Shown here: one piece after another, positions 55,314 to 64,000 of the stretch | How positions within the stretch are numbered: position 1 is the stretch's first letter | Layout of the letters: the number at the start of each line of letters is the position of its first letter | The notes under the pieces: model-generated | The model's database searches: none | What the model was told of the DNA's origin: nothing | What the model saw: the letters and a program-made list of their open reading frames with translations, nothing else | Source: Carex sylvatica | Taxonomy: Eukaryota; Streptophyta; Magnoliopsida; Poales; Cyperaceae | Assembly (NCBI GenBank): GCA_964058845.1 | Contig: CAXKVR010000273.1 | Span: 62,001 to 126,000 of the forward strand | Length of the DNA stretch: 64,000 nt | Direction: 5' to 3' | Made by a program: the position numbers and the translations under genes

Positions 55314-57264
55314 GGTATTGGTACAGTAATTTTCAACGTGATACGGCGATACAGTATGAATATCAATACGACGATACGGGACAATGTATGAACTATGAAG
55401 TGGACAATGTATGAAGTATTGCCGTATTGGGGTACGGATATCAAGGGCCTCACTGTACCCTGATTCATAAATCTGTATCTTAGCAGGACCACATAATAAA
55501 ATTTCTCTTCACATGGGTCTGGGCTGCCAATATATCCTCCAGTCTAGTCCAGTCCAGTCTGAAAAAAAAAAAAGCTTCTACTTCCATCGATATGTGGGCC
55601 CGGAAAAGAAAAAACTAGAAAAAATCCCCACCTGGATCTTGTGGTGCAAAATAGCGAAGTCCAAGATAGACGGCGTGTGGGGCCGAAAAAAAAGCGAGAA
55701 AATCTGCAATTAAAGCAAGGAAGTGGGCCCAGGGCTGATGTTGTAGACATTTCATCCATCCTAGACGTGTTCACCTAACCAAACCTTTGCTTGTTTTAAA
55801 ACAGTTATATATTTTGTAGGAATATGATCTTCTCCCTCATAATAACATTATTTAAGTTCAGCATATTCCTCAATCATAATTAGATTTATATGAGAAAATA
55901 GTGGTCTAAGAAGTTGGAATTTCAAATTATGGTTGTTAGACTTAACTTTAACCGAATATTATAACAGGCGAATTAAAATAGGCTATATCTCAACGTTTTG
56001 CTTGCACAACAAAAGGTAGCTCATGATATTTCCAATTTTGGAGACAAAATTGTAGAAAACCATTTCTCTACAATTAAGTAGTAAAAATGTTTTAAATACC
56101 TTTAATTTTTGTGCCTTGATACAAGAATCTGCCACTATCAACAGAAAATGAGTACTATTGTTGAGGTAAGCCGACATAAATTGTTATTCCCTAGAGTATC
56201 ACAATAATTTACATGAGCATATGCGACGATTCCGACACTATTAAGTACTCTTATCCTTCCTGGTAGTGGCAGATTCTTCTTGTAAATTAATTAATTAATT
56301 ATGCTCCTGTTTTAATTTTTTAATAAAAAATTAGGAAATTTATATTTCAAAATAAAATAATTAGATTTTACACTATTATTTTATATAACATAAAAATATT
56401 ACTTTTTGATTTTATTTTATATAAGTTAATAAGTTAAAAAATTAACGTTCAAAAATTATTTGCATAAGTCTTCTTTTCTTTTTTGTAAATTTTTTATGAC
56501 AATCAAAACACACTATATAAGTCATAGTCTTTTACATTAAAAGAGAGAATATATATGACATGATGATTTAGTTTGACATTTAAGATATAAATTTTAAATT
56601 ATTATATATTTAAAAATAATAACATAATGGAGAGTAAAAACAAAATAATTTGAACCCTCTTAAGCCCGTTTCGGCAAGAATTTGTGATTAATTTTTTTAA
56701 GCTACATTAAAGAGAGTTCATTTGACAATAAAGTTGAAGAATAACATTTTTAAAAATGTTTTAAGCATGTATAATTATGGCTTAAAAACTTAAGCAAGTT
56801 TGAAAACTAATGTATAACTATGACTTAAGAACTTGAGCAAGTTTGAAAACTAAGTAAAAAGAAGATGCACAAGGCGACCTTAAGCTTTATAATTATAAAT
56901 AACACTTATTTGACAAACTTAAGATTTCTTAGGTACTAAATAAGTAAATAGCCACAAAAACTTAATCAAAGGATGCGGAAGAGCACCCTTCTGATTAGTA
57001 TTACCACCTAATTTATGTACTATAAGTTTTATTTAATGAACGTAGCGTTAATAAAATAATATTAAGCATGGATAGCTTAGTTAGTCAGTTCTATAAGAAT
57101 ACAGTTCTGAAGTAGTATTCATTGCAAAAACCATCAATTCCTTTACTAGAAAATGAACCTTTTCAAGTTGTAAACACGCCTCCCATTTTGCGCTTCTCCA
57201 AAGCTATCTGACAATCATGGTGACCAATGTTCTTGGATTTTCTAAAACCCCACTTCTTTCTTAA
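55314..57264. other. Intergenic DNA
   Basis: No coding gene is supported. A short inverted pair lies at about 56120-56285 (ACAAGAATCTGCCACTATC against GGTAGTGGCAGATTCTTCTTGT). Otherwise the stretch is AT-rich. Confidence 0.45.
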
Positions 57265-57423
57265 GGATTTGTTTGGCTGCTCTTCACAAATTACTGTTTA
57301 CATGAGAAAATGAAAATTCACTCAGATTGAATTATTTTTTTTCCACATGAACAGTAATTTTCAGTTCTAAATTTTTATATTTTCGTATCAATTTTTAATT
57401 TCACTGTACAGTCAAACAGACCC
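57265..57423. mobile_element. Possible small TIR element with GTTTGGCTG ends
   Basis: The left end GGATTTGTTTGGCTG resembles the complement of the right end CAGTCAAACAGACCC. The middle has paired CATGAGAAAATGAAAATT / CACATGAACAGTAATTTTCA strings. No clear duplication was found, so the call is tentative. Confidence 0.4.
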
Positions 57424-57729
57424 ATGAGAAAATCCCTTGGCTTCTATAGTGGCTTGCGATCCATTTAAGCAAATATAGAATTAATTCTGGCCTCTTGTAG
57501 TCAAAAGGACGGTGAGTAATTTGTGTCAATCAATCATCAATCACTAAAAATTTACCTTTTCTCTTCCTCTCTCCGGAGCCGTAGCTCTTTCGCTTTCCTC
57601 AGGAGTCAGGACTCTATCGTTACACGTGGCATTTGTTTCTAGCAAAGTTGTGCAGTCGTCCAAAATAAAGAATGATGTCATAAGTCGTAACACGGTAACA
57701 ATAATTTATTTTTTAAGATGGTTAAAATG
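57424..57729. other. Intergenic DNA
   Basis: Includes a CT-rich stretch at about 57555-57605. No gene is seen. Confidence 0.35.
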
Positions 57730-58436
57730 TAGGGGTGTAAACGGAGCGGATTTGATAATACTAATATTATATCCGTATTTATTTTTCAATGAGCGAATAC
57801 GGATACGAATACGGATAGTAAATGAATATTAAAATTTAAAACCATATCTGTCTTAAACGGATACAGATACGGAGCGGATAATCAACGGATACGGATTCGA
57901 ATACGGATACGAAGCGGATAATTAAGTTATGCACTGTAAGATACAAAAAAGTGACTTGTTGTTATCTTGAAACAATGACTAAAATTAATTTAGCAGAGAC
58001 TAAAAGCATACTACATTCACGGACTAAAGTCTTGAATGAAAAAGAATAGAGAATGAAGAAATGGAGGTAAAAAAAAAATGAAATGAAATTGAGTTATTGT
58101 AGCACTATCACCAGTAAAAAAGAGATTAAATTGAAAACCATATTGTATTATCATTTATACCACAACTAAGACTGAAATGAATATGGAATAATATATAACA
58201 ACTTCTATCCGGAGCAGTAAAGTTAAAGTTGGTTGAGAGTAATTTCGAATCCGGATAATTGTGGATACGGATACGGATATACACATTCATGAAATTATCC
58301 GTATTTGTATCCGCCATATTTTCGATATATGCAAAAATTATCCGTATCTGTATCCGCAATTATCCGTATCCGTTTAATCCGGATACGGATAATCTCCGGA
58401 TACGGAGCGGATTATCCGTATCCGTTTACACCCTTA
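57730..58436. mobile_element. Non-autonomous hAT-like element with GGATACGGAT subterminal repeats
   Basis: Ends TAGGGGTGTAAACGGAGCGG and the complement of CCGTTTACACCCTTA lie inside a perfect 8-bp duplication TTAAAATG (57722-57729 and 58437-58444). Both subterminal regions are packed with ATACGGAT / ATCCGTAT copies. Short ORFs encoding RIRIRI-type repeats come from these motifs and are not genes. Confidence 0.9.
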
Positions 58437-58444
58437 TTAAAATG

Positions 58445-58760
58445 CCTTGTGTTTTTTTTATATTTCACTGTGTTTTACAAAAAAAAAAATTTTAAGTTTA
58501 AATAGTTAATTTAAATAGTTGAAAAAGATATTTATCTTAAAATATGATTAGAAACAATTTTTTTTTTTAAACTTGATAGTTGCTACCAATGTTATATTAG
58601 TAAAATTATTTACAGCATCCAATTCTAAATTATTACGATCTTTTTATGTTATATCAATATCAATAATACAATTCCACACTTACAAATTATAGTTCAACTA
58701 CAATACAGTTTTTCAAAAGTGTAATTAAATATATCTTAAAAGGCGGATTCTTGTACCATT
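58445..58760. other. Intergenic spacer
   Basis: AT-rich DNA between the hAT-like element and the second MULE. Nothing recognised. Confidence 0.35.
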
Positions 58761-58951
58761 AATTTTTTGAGCCAAATTTTTTAAATATACCATACTCCCT
58801 AAAATAATAAATCAAAACGTCACGATTTTATGAAAATTCGAAAAATGACATGACCACATCCCCTAGAAGCGGCCACCTATAAGTGGCCGCATCTAGGCAA
58901 AGCGAGCAAAATTTTGGGCAGCTTCTAGGGGATGCAACCATCTCTCATCCC

Positions 58952-58959
58952 TATAAATA
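58952..58959 (+). promoter_or_regulatory. TATA box in the second MULE's left end
   Basis: TATAAATA follows the GC-rich hairpin boxes (AGAAGCGGCC / GGCCGCATCT) and precedes the PMD gene by about 400 bp, the same layout as the larger MULE. Confidence 0.55.
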
Positions 58960-59362
58960 GTGACTGCTGGTTTCATATTTTGTCACAATTTTATTTGGTT
59001 CTCAATCCCTTCGAATCAGGTAATTTTCTTCTTCTTTTCTAATTTTAATTTTTAGTTCAGATTAGGAATAAGAGTAGGAGTAGGTGTAGAAGTAGAATTG
59101 TAGGAGTAGAGTTTAGGATTTAGGGTTTAGGATTTAGGGTTTAGAATTTATTATTTAGATTTGTAACCAAGACACATCGTATTGACCAAAATAAATATCG
59201 AATTGTACCAAAATTAGTTATATCCCAAAATAATTAGTTTATTTTACCAAAAGTAATTATTTTTACCAGACCAAGTAAATTAGATCCAAATTTTAAGTAG
59301 CTGCAAAAACTAAGACCAAAATATAATTGCAAATCCTAATAAGATCAAAATATAAATACAGC

Positions 59363-62300
59363 ATGGCATCTACGAGAGATATACCTTCTTCCAGTCGAGG
59401 TGCAACACATATACCCACTCCGTTTGAGATGTCACAGTACGTCGACGAGACATTGACATATGTGGTCCCGGGTATCCGGCACAGCACTAATCGGGTATCA
59501 GACTTTCTCTGGTACCCGAACGCGGAGCACCGTATCTTAGAGGCTACCACTGGGGTAAGTTTTATATTATTAATAAAATTATAATTTTATTTCTAATTTT
59601 ATTTATATGAATATTTGAATGATCTGACTTTTTTTAATTTAGGGACTAGATACAGTTATGGTACGCCACAACAAGATGTGGCTTAAGTACCAGATTGCCT
59701 ATGCAGGGACGTTGCATCCCATGGGATTGTACCAGCTATCCTAGATGGCCGAGGAGAATGATGACGAGGGATTGTTACTCTGGACTTATTGAGCGATGGC
59801 GTTCCGAGACCCACTAATTTTATCTCCCCCACACTGAGATGACAGTCGCCCTACAGGATGTCAGCTGTTTGTGGGGCATGACTATTGTCGGGGATCCTAT
59901 GACGAGCGTTGAGTACAGGAATTTTAGGTCCTTGTGCGAAAAGTTGTTGGAGATACCGCACGCTGATCTGCAAAAAGAGAAGAAGAGAGACACAAAGACA
60001 CAGATCTCCCCTGGTATCATCAGCTTAGCTAAGCTGAGAGCCGCCTTCAAGGAGTTTTCAGCTCATAGTAGTCATTCTGCTTAGGTATGTAAATTTTATC
60101 TTACTTATTGATACAAAATTTAAGTTTTCTTCTAAAAAATATTCTAATTAAAATAAATAACAGGCCACCATTGATCAGCACTTGCGTGCATACATTCTGG
60201 AGATGATCACTTGCAAGATGTTCCCTGATTCACATGGAGATCAGGTGCGGCTGTGCTATCTTTCGTTGCTGACTGATTTGCCCAATGCGTGCAAGTACAA
60301 TTGGGGGGCTGCGACTCTCACGTGCTTGTACATGTATGTGACTTGAAATTATTGTTAAAAAAAATTAATATGGAAAATACCATCACTACACCTGTTGTTA
60401 ACACTAACATTGTACAGGGGTCTTAATCAAGAGCCTGCAGAAGAACAAGACATTTATTAGACCATGCATGTTGTTGCAACATTGGTCCTGGGTGCATCTG
60501 ATTGTTGGTTGTCCGATAGTAACTAAAAAGACAGATGTGCCAGATTGGGGCAGACCCGAGCCAGACACATGCCCTGCATACGCCCATAGGTATGGCTATC
60601 CAAAGACCTATGTCGGGGCAGGTCATGGCGAGACACTCAGCATCAATCACTGGAGATAGGAGATCGAGCATCTCATGGATGATTCAGAGTATGTGACCTG
60701 GGAGCCCTACAGAGAATAAGTAAGTTCTTATTTTATTTTAAAGTTAATATAATAAATTTGTAAATCTTGGCACTTGGATTGATGTAAGTCTTAAAATATA
60801 TAAATTCAGCTCGAGATAGATGGGGTACATCAGACCTACCTTAAGATATTGCCTGAGAGATGTCGGCAGTAGGAGCGTTACTGGCGTGCCGAGGTGCCGC
60901 TCATATGTTATCAGGTACCGTATTTTCAATTTAATTTATAAATTTCAGATAGATAATCTTTATTAAAAAAACCTACTAAATTCATATTGTCGAGCATTAT
61001 CCCGGACGGGTCATGAGACAGTTCGGATTGTGCCAGACAGCTCCTCTCTTGATGCCGATTAGTGAGGACATCTAGCGACAGCTTCATTTTGCTGAGGACA
61101 TCTCTCCGGGCAGAGACTGGGCATGCTGGCACGCAGAGTACGTCCAGCTGGCATCTGCTGCCACCCCACCAATAGCTGAGGAGCACCATCGCATGGACGT
61201 ACCGCCAGTGTAAGAATCTCTATTTTTTAATATCTCTATTGAATCTTTATGATTGTAATATCTGACTTATTTAAAAAAAAAAATACATGCCTTATAGAGA
61301 TTGGTATCAAGAGTGTGGCGCGTACACGGTGTATTTAGAGGGGTGTATCAACGACAACCCTCACGAGTGCACACCGAGGTTGAGAGATCAAAGAGGATGG
61401 GTTCATGGTACCATCCAACCGGCGCACCGTTTGCATCTACGGTATGTTTACTTTAAAAAACTTGCAATATTTATATATTGTTTTACTCTCATTTTTGCAA
61501 GTCTTATATCTGGTGAAGAGCTGCGTCATAGCGGCGACAATGGCCACAGTGCGGGATTGGAAGAGGCTCGGGAAAGCCATCCTCAAGCACAATATACTTA
61601 CGGTGTGCCAATGTGGGTACAAGATGCGTCTTTACTCTCTCCTGAGATGTGCAAGATTGCCTGGATGTGATGCCATTGATGACATATCGGATGAGCCAGA
61701 TAGCTACGTCCGATACGCTGGTGACGAGTCTATTTGGGCTTCAGTCCAAGATGCTGAGACTGTCAGTCAGGCGTTCGACAGAGGTGCTGAGATGTTGCGC
61801 CAACGCACCGTAGAGAAGACCGTCCCTACTCATGCCGCGTAGACTTAGGAGCAAGTCCCTACTCAGGTTGCGCATCCTGAGATATGATTTTTAAAATATA
61901 CAACTGTGCATTTTAAAAAAAAATTAAATTAAATAATGCATAACTAATTTGTAAATTTGTAGGAGGAGGAGGGGCTGGGCTTCAATCTCGATACAGACCC
62001 CTATGGTTTGTATTCTCCAGGTTACGTTCTGATTCAGTCGATGTCTCCTTCATATCTACCAGGGTTTGTTCAGCCTCACCCCTTCCCGCTTTTTCCTGGC
62101 ACCTCCACACAGCCAACTTAGTATCCTCCCTGTCCGGACTTTGCTAGCACCTCCACACAGTATCCTCCCATCTCCATGGATGATCCTATCATGAGATGTG
62201 CCTACGGTTTATTCCCATCGGTTGAGACTTCACAGACAGTAGCATTTGATCCTGCAGTCCAGTAGTTGACCGAGATTAGGGAGGTTCATATAGAGGATGC

Positions 62301-62407
62301 TGAGGCCATTGAGTCAGATGATTCTCTCGACCACACGCCACTCGCGCTACAGATTCGAGGTTTGAGGGTCATGAGACAGAGGCAGCTGTTCAGTTTTTTT
62401 TACTATT
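59363..62407 (+). pseudogene. Second PMD gene, heavily degraded
   Basis: The ATG at 59363 starts MASTRDIPSSSR. The first exon ends at 59554 before GTAAGT, and the next begins after TTTAG with TVMVRHNKMWLKYQ. The PMD signature follows as LIERWRSETH and MTVALQDVSCLWGM near 59840, but a frameshift and stops (about 59742, 59789 and 59815) interrupt it. Further recognisable pieces are KFNWGA-type sequence near 60300, LLQHWSWVHLIVG near 60470, EHYPGRVMRQFGL near 60990, and a Pro/Ser-rich tail to about 62407. Comparing blocks, it is the same protein family as 40154-43073 but clearly more diverged than a recent copy. Confidence 0.82.
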
Positions 62408-62740
62408 AGATTGTAGTTTATTTTCGTACTTTTTTTACTTTATTGTTTGTCAAATACTATGATTTATTATATTATGATGCTTATTTTGTCATATATAGTT
62501 TATTTATCGTACTATTTTGATTTTTTATTTGTTGTTTTTATTCCGTAAAGACATATCGAACAAATGAATAAAACAAAAAAAATACAATTACAACTATTTT
62601 TAAAACAAAAACAACACAATTACAACTATTTTCAAACAAATAATACAATTACAACTATATATTTAATAACTATTTTTAAAAAAACAACACAAAAATATCC
62701 TAAACCCTAAAACAAAACAAAAATATACATTCTGAAAAAA
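62408..62740. other. 3' region inside the second MULE
   Basis: AT-rich, A-rich DNA between the PMD pseudogene and the right terminal repeat, with runs such as ACAATTACAACTATTTTTAA repeated about three times. No transposase remnant is seen. Confidence 0.5.
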
Positions 62741-62895
62741 AAAATGGGTGGCCGCATCCCCTAGAAGCGGCCCAAAATTCTGCCCGCTTTGCCTAGATAC
62801 GGCCATATCATTTTTCAAATTTTCATAAAGGCGTGAAGTTTTAGTTTATTATTTTTGGGAGTATGGTATATTTAAAATTTTCAATTTTTTGAGCC

Positions 62896-63200
62896 ATAAA
62901 TAATTGTATAATTGTATATTTTAATATTTAAAACTTAAACGAGAAGTTTGAATATTTAATTAACCTATTTTAATCCACAAGCAATGCGTGCAAACAAGCA
63001 TTTATATTTTTCCAAGTTTGTAGATTAATTACAATATCAGGAATCTTAGACTTTAGTGAATTAATTAACTTAGTTGTAACCAATAGATACATTTAATTTA
63101 TTGTACTTATCATTTTGTTTTATTGATCTGCTAACAAATATTCAAGAATTTATATTTTTGTTACGTGCATGCATGCATCAAATTGTGAAGAAGAAAAATA
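62896..63200. other. Intergenic DNA
   Basis: AT-rich with a GCATGCATGCATC string. No gene. Confidence 0.35.
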
Positions 63201-63567
63201 CCGAAATTTTTATTAATAACATTAAAATCAATCAAATTAAAAAAAACAACATCACTATTTGAAAAAACAAAATCCAAATATGACATTTCTGCAGTATTAC
63301 TCAGCGGAATTGCAATGGACCCAATTCTGCTAGATTATCCAGCAGCATTAGTTTTCTTTTTTTGCTTGATTCCGCTGGATTATATCCAGCAAAATTAGTT
63401 TTTATTGTTGTTGCTAATTCCATTGAATTTCTATCCTTAAAAGTTAGTTCCGCTAAATAACCTCAATTCTGTTGGATTATGCAGTGAAAATGTTATTTTT
63501 GGAACCATAAAAGCGATGTTATTTTCTTTAATTTGATTGATTTTAATGTTATTAATAAAAAATTCGG
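63201..63567. mobile_element. 367-bp foldback element with TAACATTAAAATCAATCAAA arms
   Basis: The left arm CCGAAATTTTTATTAATAAC...CAATCAAATTAAA is matched in inverted order by TTTAATTTGATTGATTTTAA...AAATTCGG on the right. The centre has repeated TTCCGCTGGATTATATCCAGC-like strings. No target duplication was determined. Confidence 0.75.
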
Positions 63568-63702
63568 AGAAAAATATTAACAGTGTTCAGGTTATTTGTT
63601 TTTTTTCTTTGATGTAAAAGTATCAATGCTTAAAAAAGAAATTTGATAACTTAACACACACAAAAGTGAAAAGTATAATGTGGACAATACTATCCCTTGT
63701 CT

Positions 63703-63710
<8 letters not shown>

Positions 63711-63767
<57 letters not shown>
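63711..63767. repeat. CT then TA microsatellite
   Basis: About 18 CT units followed by about 11 TA units, directly abutting the next foldback element. Confidence 0.95.
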
Positions 63768-64000
63768 GAGGAGGGATCGGATGACACTCTTTTTTGATGA
63801 CATCACATGACACCGTCTATTTTTAAAGTTTTCAAAATCCAAACGGTCGATCCAAACCGTTCAACTTGATGGATATGTTAAAATGTGCTTGCAGATCAAA
63901 TTTTATATTTTTCGGAATTTTTTTACTATTTATTAAGTATTTAACAAAATCGCTATATTCAGACCGTTGAATTTTGTATCCATATGAATAAATAGTAAAA
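63768..64000. mobile_element. Foldback element E in TA microsatellite, cut by window end
   Basis: The left end GAGGAGGGATCGGATGACAC starts right after the TA repeat. It is followed by the core shared with elements A-C (AATGTGCTTGCAGATCAAA, TTTTTTTACTATTTATTAAG, then AATAAATAGTAAAA). The right arm lies beyond 64000. Confidence 0.8.

Larger units (their letters stand above)
58774..62882. mobile_element. 4.1 kb non-autonomous MULE carrying a PMD pseudogene
   Basis: Ends are inverted repeats of about 190 bp. They share TTTAAATATACCATACTCCC, then TTTATGAAAATT and the GC-rich CATCCCCTAGAAGCGGCC. Flanks carry the direct repeat AATTTTTTGAGCC (58761-58773 and 62883-62895). This is somewhat longer than a usual 9-11 bp MULE duplication, so the exact edge is uncertain by a few bases. 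The only gene is a plus-strand PMD pseudogene. No transposase is present. Confidence 0.85.

Noticed and set aside
58259..58505. ORFs encoding RIRIRI or YPYP repeats
   Set aside because: They are produced by GGATACGGAT subterminal repeats of a hAT-like element.
58761..58773. AATTTTTTGAGCC direct repeat as proof of an exact MULE boundary
   Set aside because: Kept as a flank, but it is longer than the normal 9-11 bp duplication and AT-rich at one side, so the exact end could shift by a few bases.
1..64000. tRNA or rRNA genes
   Set aside because: I looked for the TTCGANTCC box and clover-leaf context and found no convincing tRNA, and no rRNA stretches. The only tRNA-like string is the retroelement primer site at 7403.

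Overview
The window is nuclear DNA of a flowering plant, most likely a eudicot. It is AT-rich and intron-containing, and it is filled with plant-type retrotransposons, Mutator-like elements (MULEs) and small foldback elements. I cannot name the species. Only three host-type loci are supported with confidence. One is a complete leucine-rich-repeat receptor kinase of the TDR/PXY type (24294-28068, one intron). One is a small acidic protein of unknown function (32512-33027). One is a five-exon relic of the spliceosomal SmE gene on the minus strand (35737-37622). A fourth, decayed locus carries an EAR-motif ORF and a SHAQKYF-type MYB domain (30310-31641). LAYOUT 1-21 kb: this is a nested retrotransposon stack. 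A minus-strand SIRE-like Copia element (pol 2381-5520, probable env-like ORF remnant 595-993, gag remnant 20472-20925) was split by a 12.7 kb Athila-type Gypsy element (5587-18326, 5-bp duplication AATCT). It was split again by a minus-strand solo LTR of the same Gypsy lineage (18579-20466, duplication GTTTA). The Gypsy element has long LTRs, a tRNA-Asp primer site, gag-pro, pol and a third ORF. All of its ORFs are broken. It also carries an unusual dispersed palindromic repeat built on CAGTGCGGATG / ACCCGCACTG. LAYOUT 21-38 kb: this is the gene island, sprinkled with non-autonomous hAT-like and other foldback elements, several with clear 8-bp target duplications. LAYOUT 38.6-49.1 kb: this is a 10.4 kb MULE with long terminal inverted repeats and a degenerate 9-bp duplication. 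It carries a plus-strand plant-mobile-domain (PMD) gene with an AT-hook. On the minus strand it carries a MURA-like transposase, a PHD-finger-like ORF and a Lys/Pro-rich Cys-containing ORF. Between the two converging gene sets lie just over four copies of a 176-bp tandem repeat, and a 30-bp minisatellite precedes the transposase. LAYOUT 50-58 kb: this stretch is gene-poor. It has a duplicated LINE-type fragment, TA microsatellites and a series of foldback elements that share a core but have different ends. LAYOUT 58.8-62.9 kb: a second, smaller MULE carries only a PMD pseudogene. TOGETHER: the two PMD MULEs share an architecture of TIR, GC-rich hairpin boxes, TATA box and then PMD gene. The larger one adds transposase and a putative chromatin-reader ORF. 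This is the best candidate in the window for an under-described system, namely a transposon carrying its own chromatin-related accessory proteins. Both copies are decayed here.
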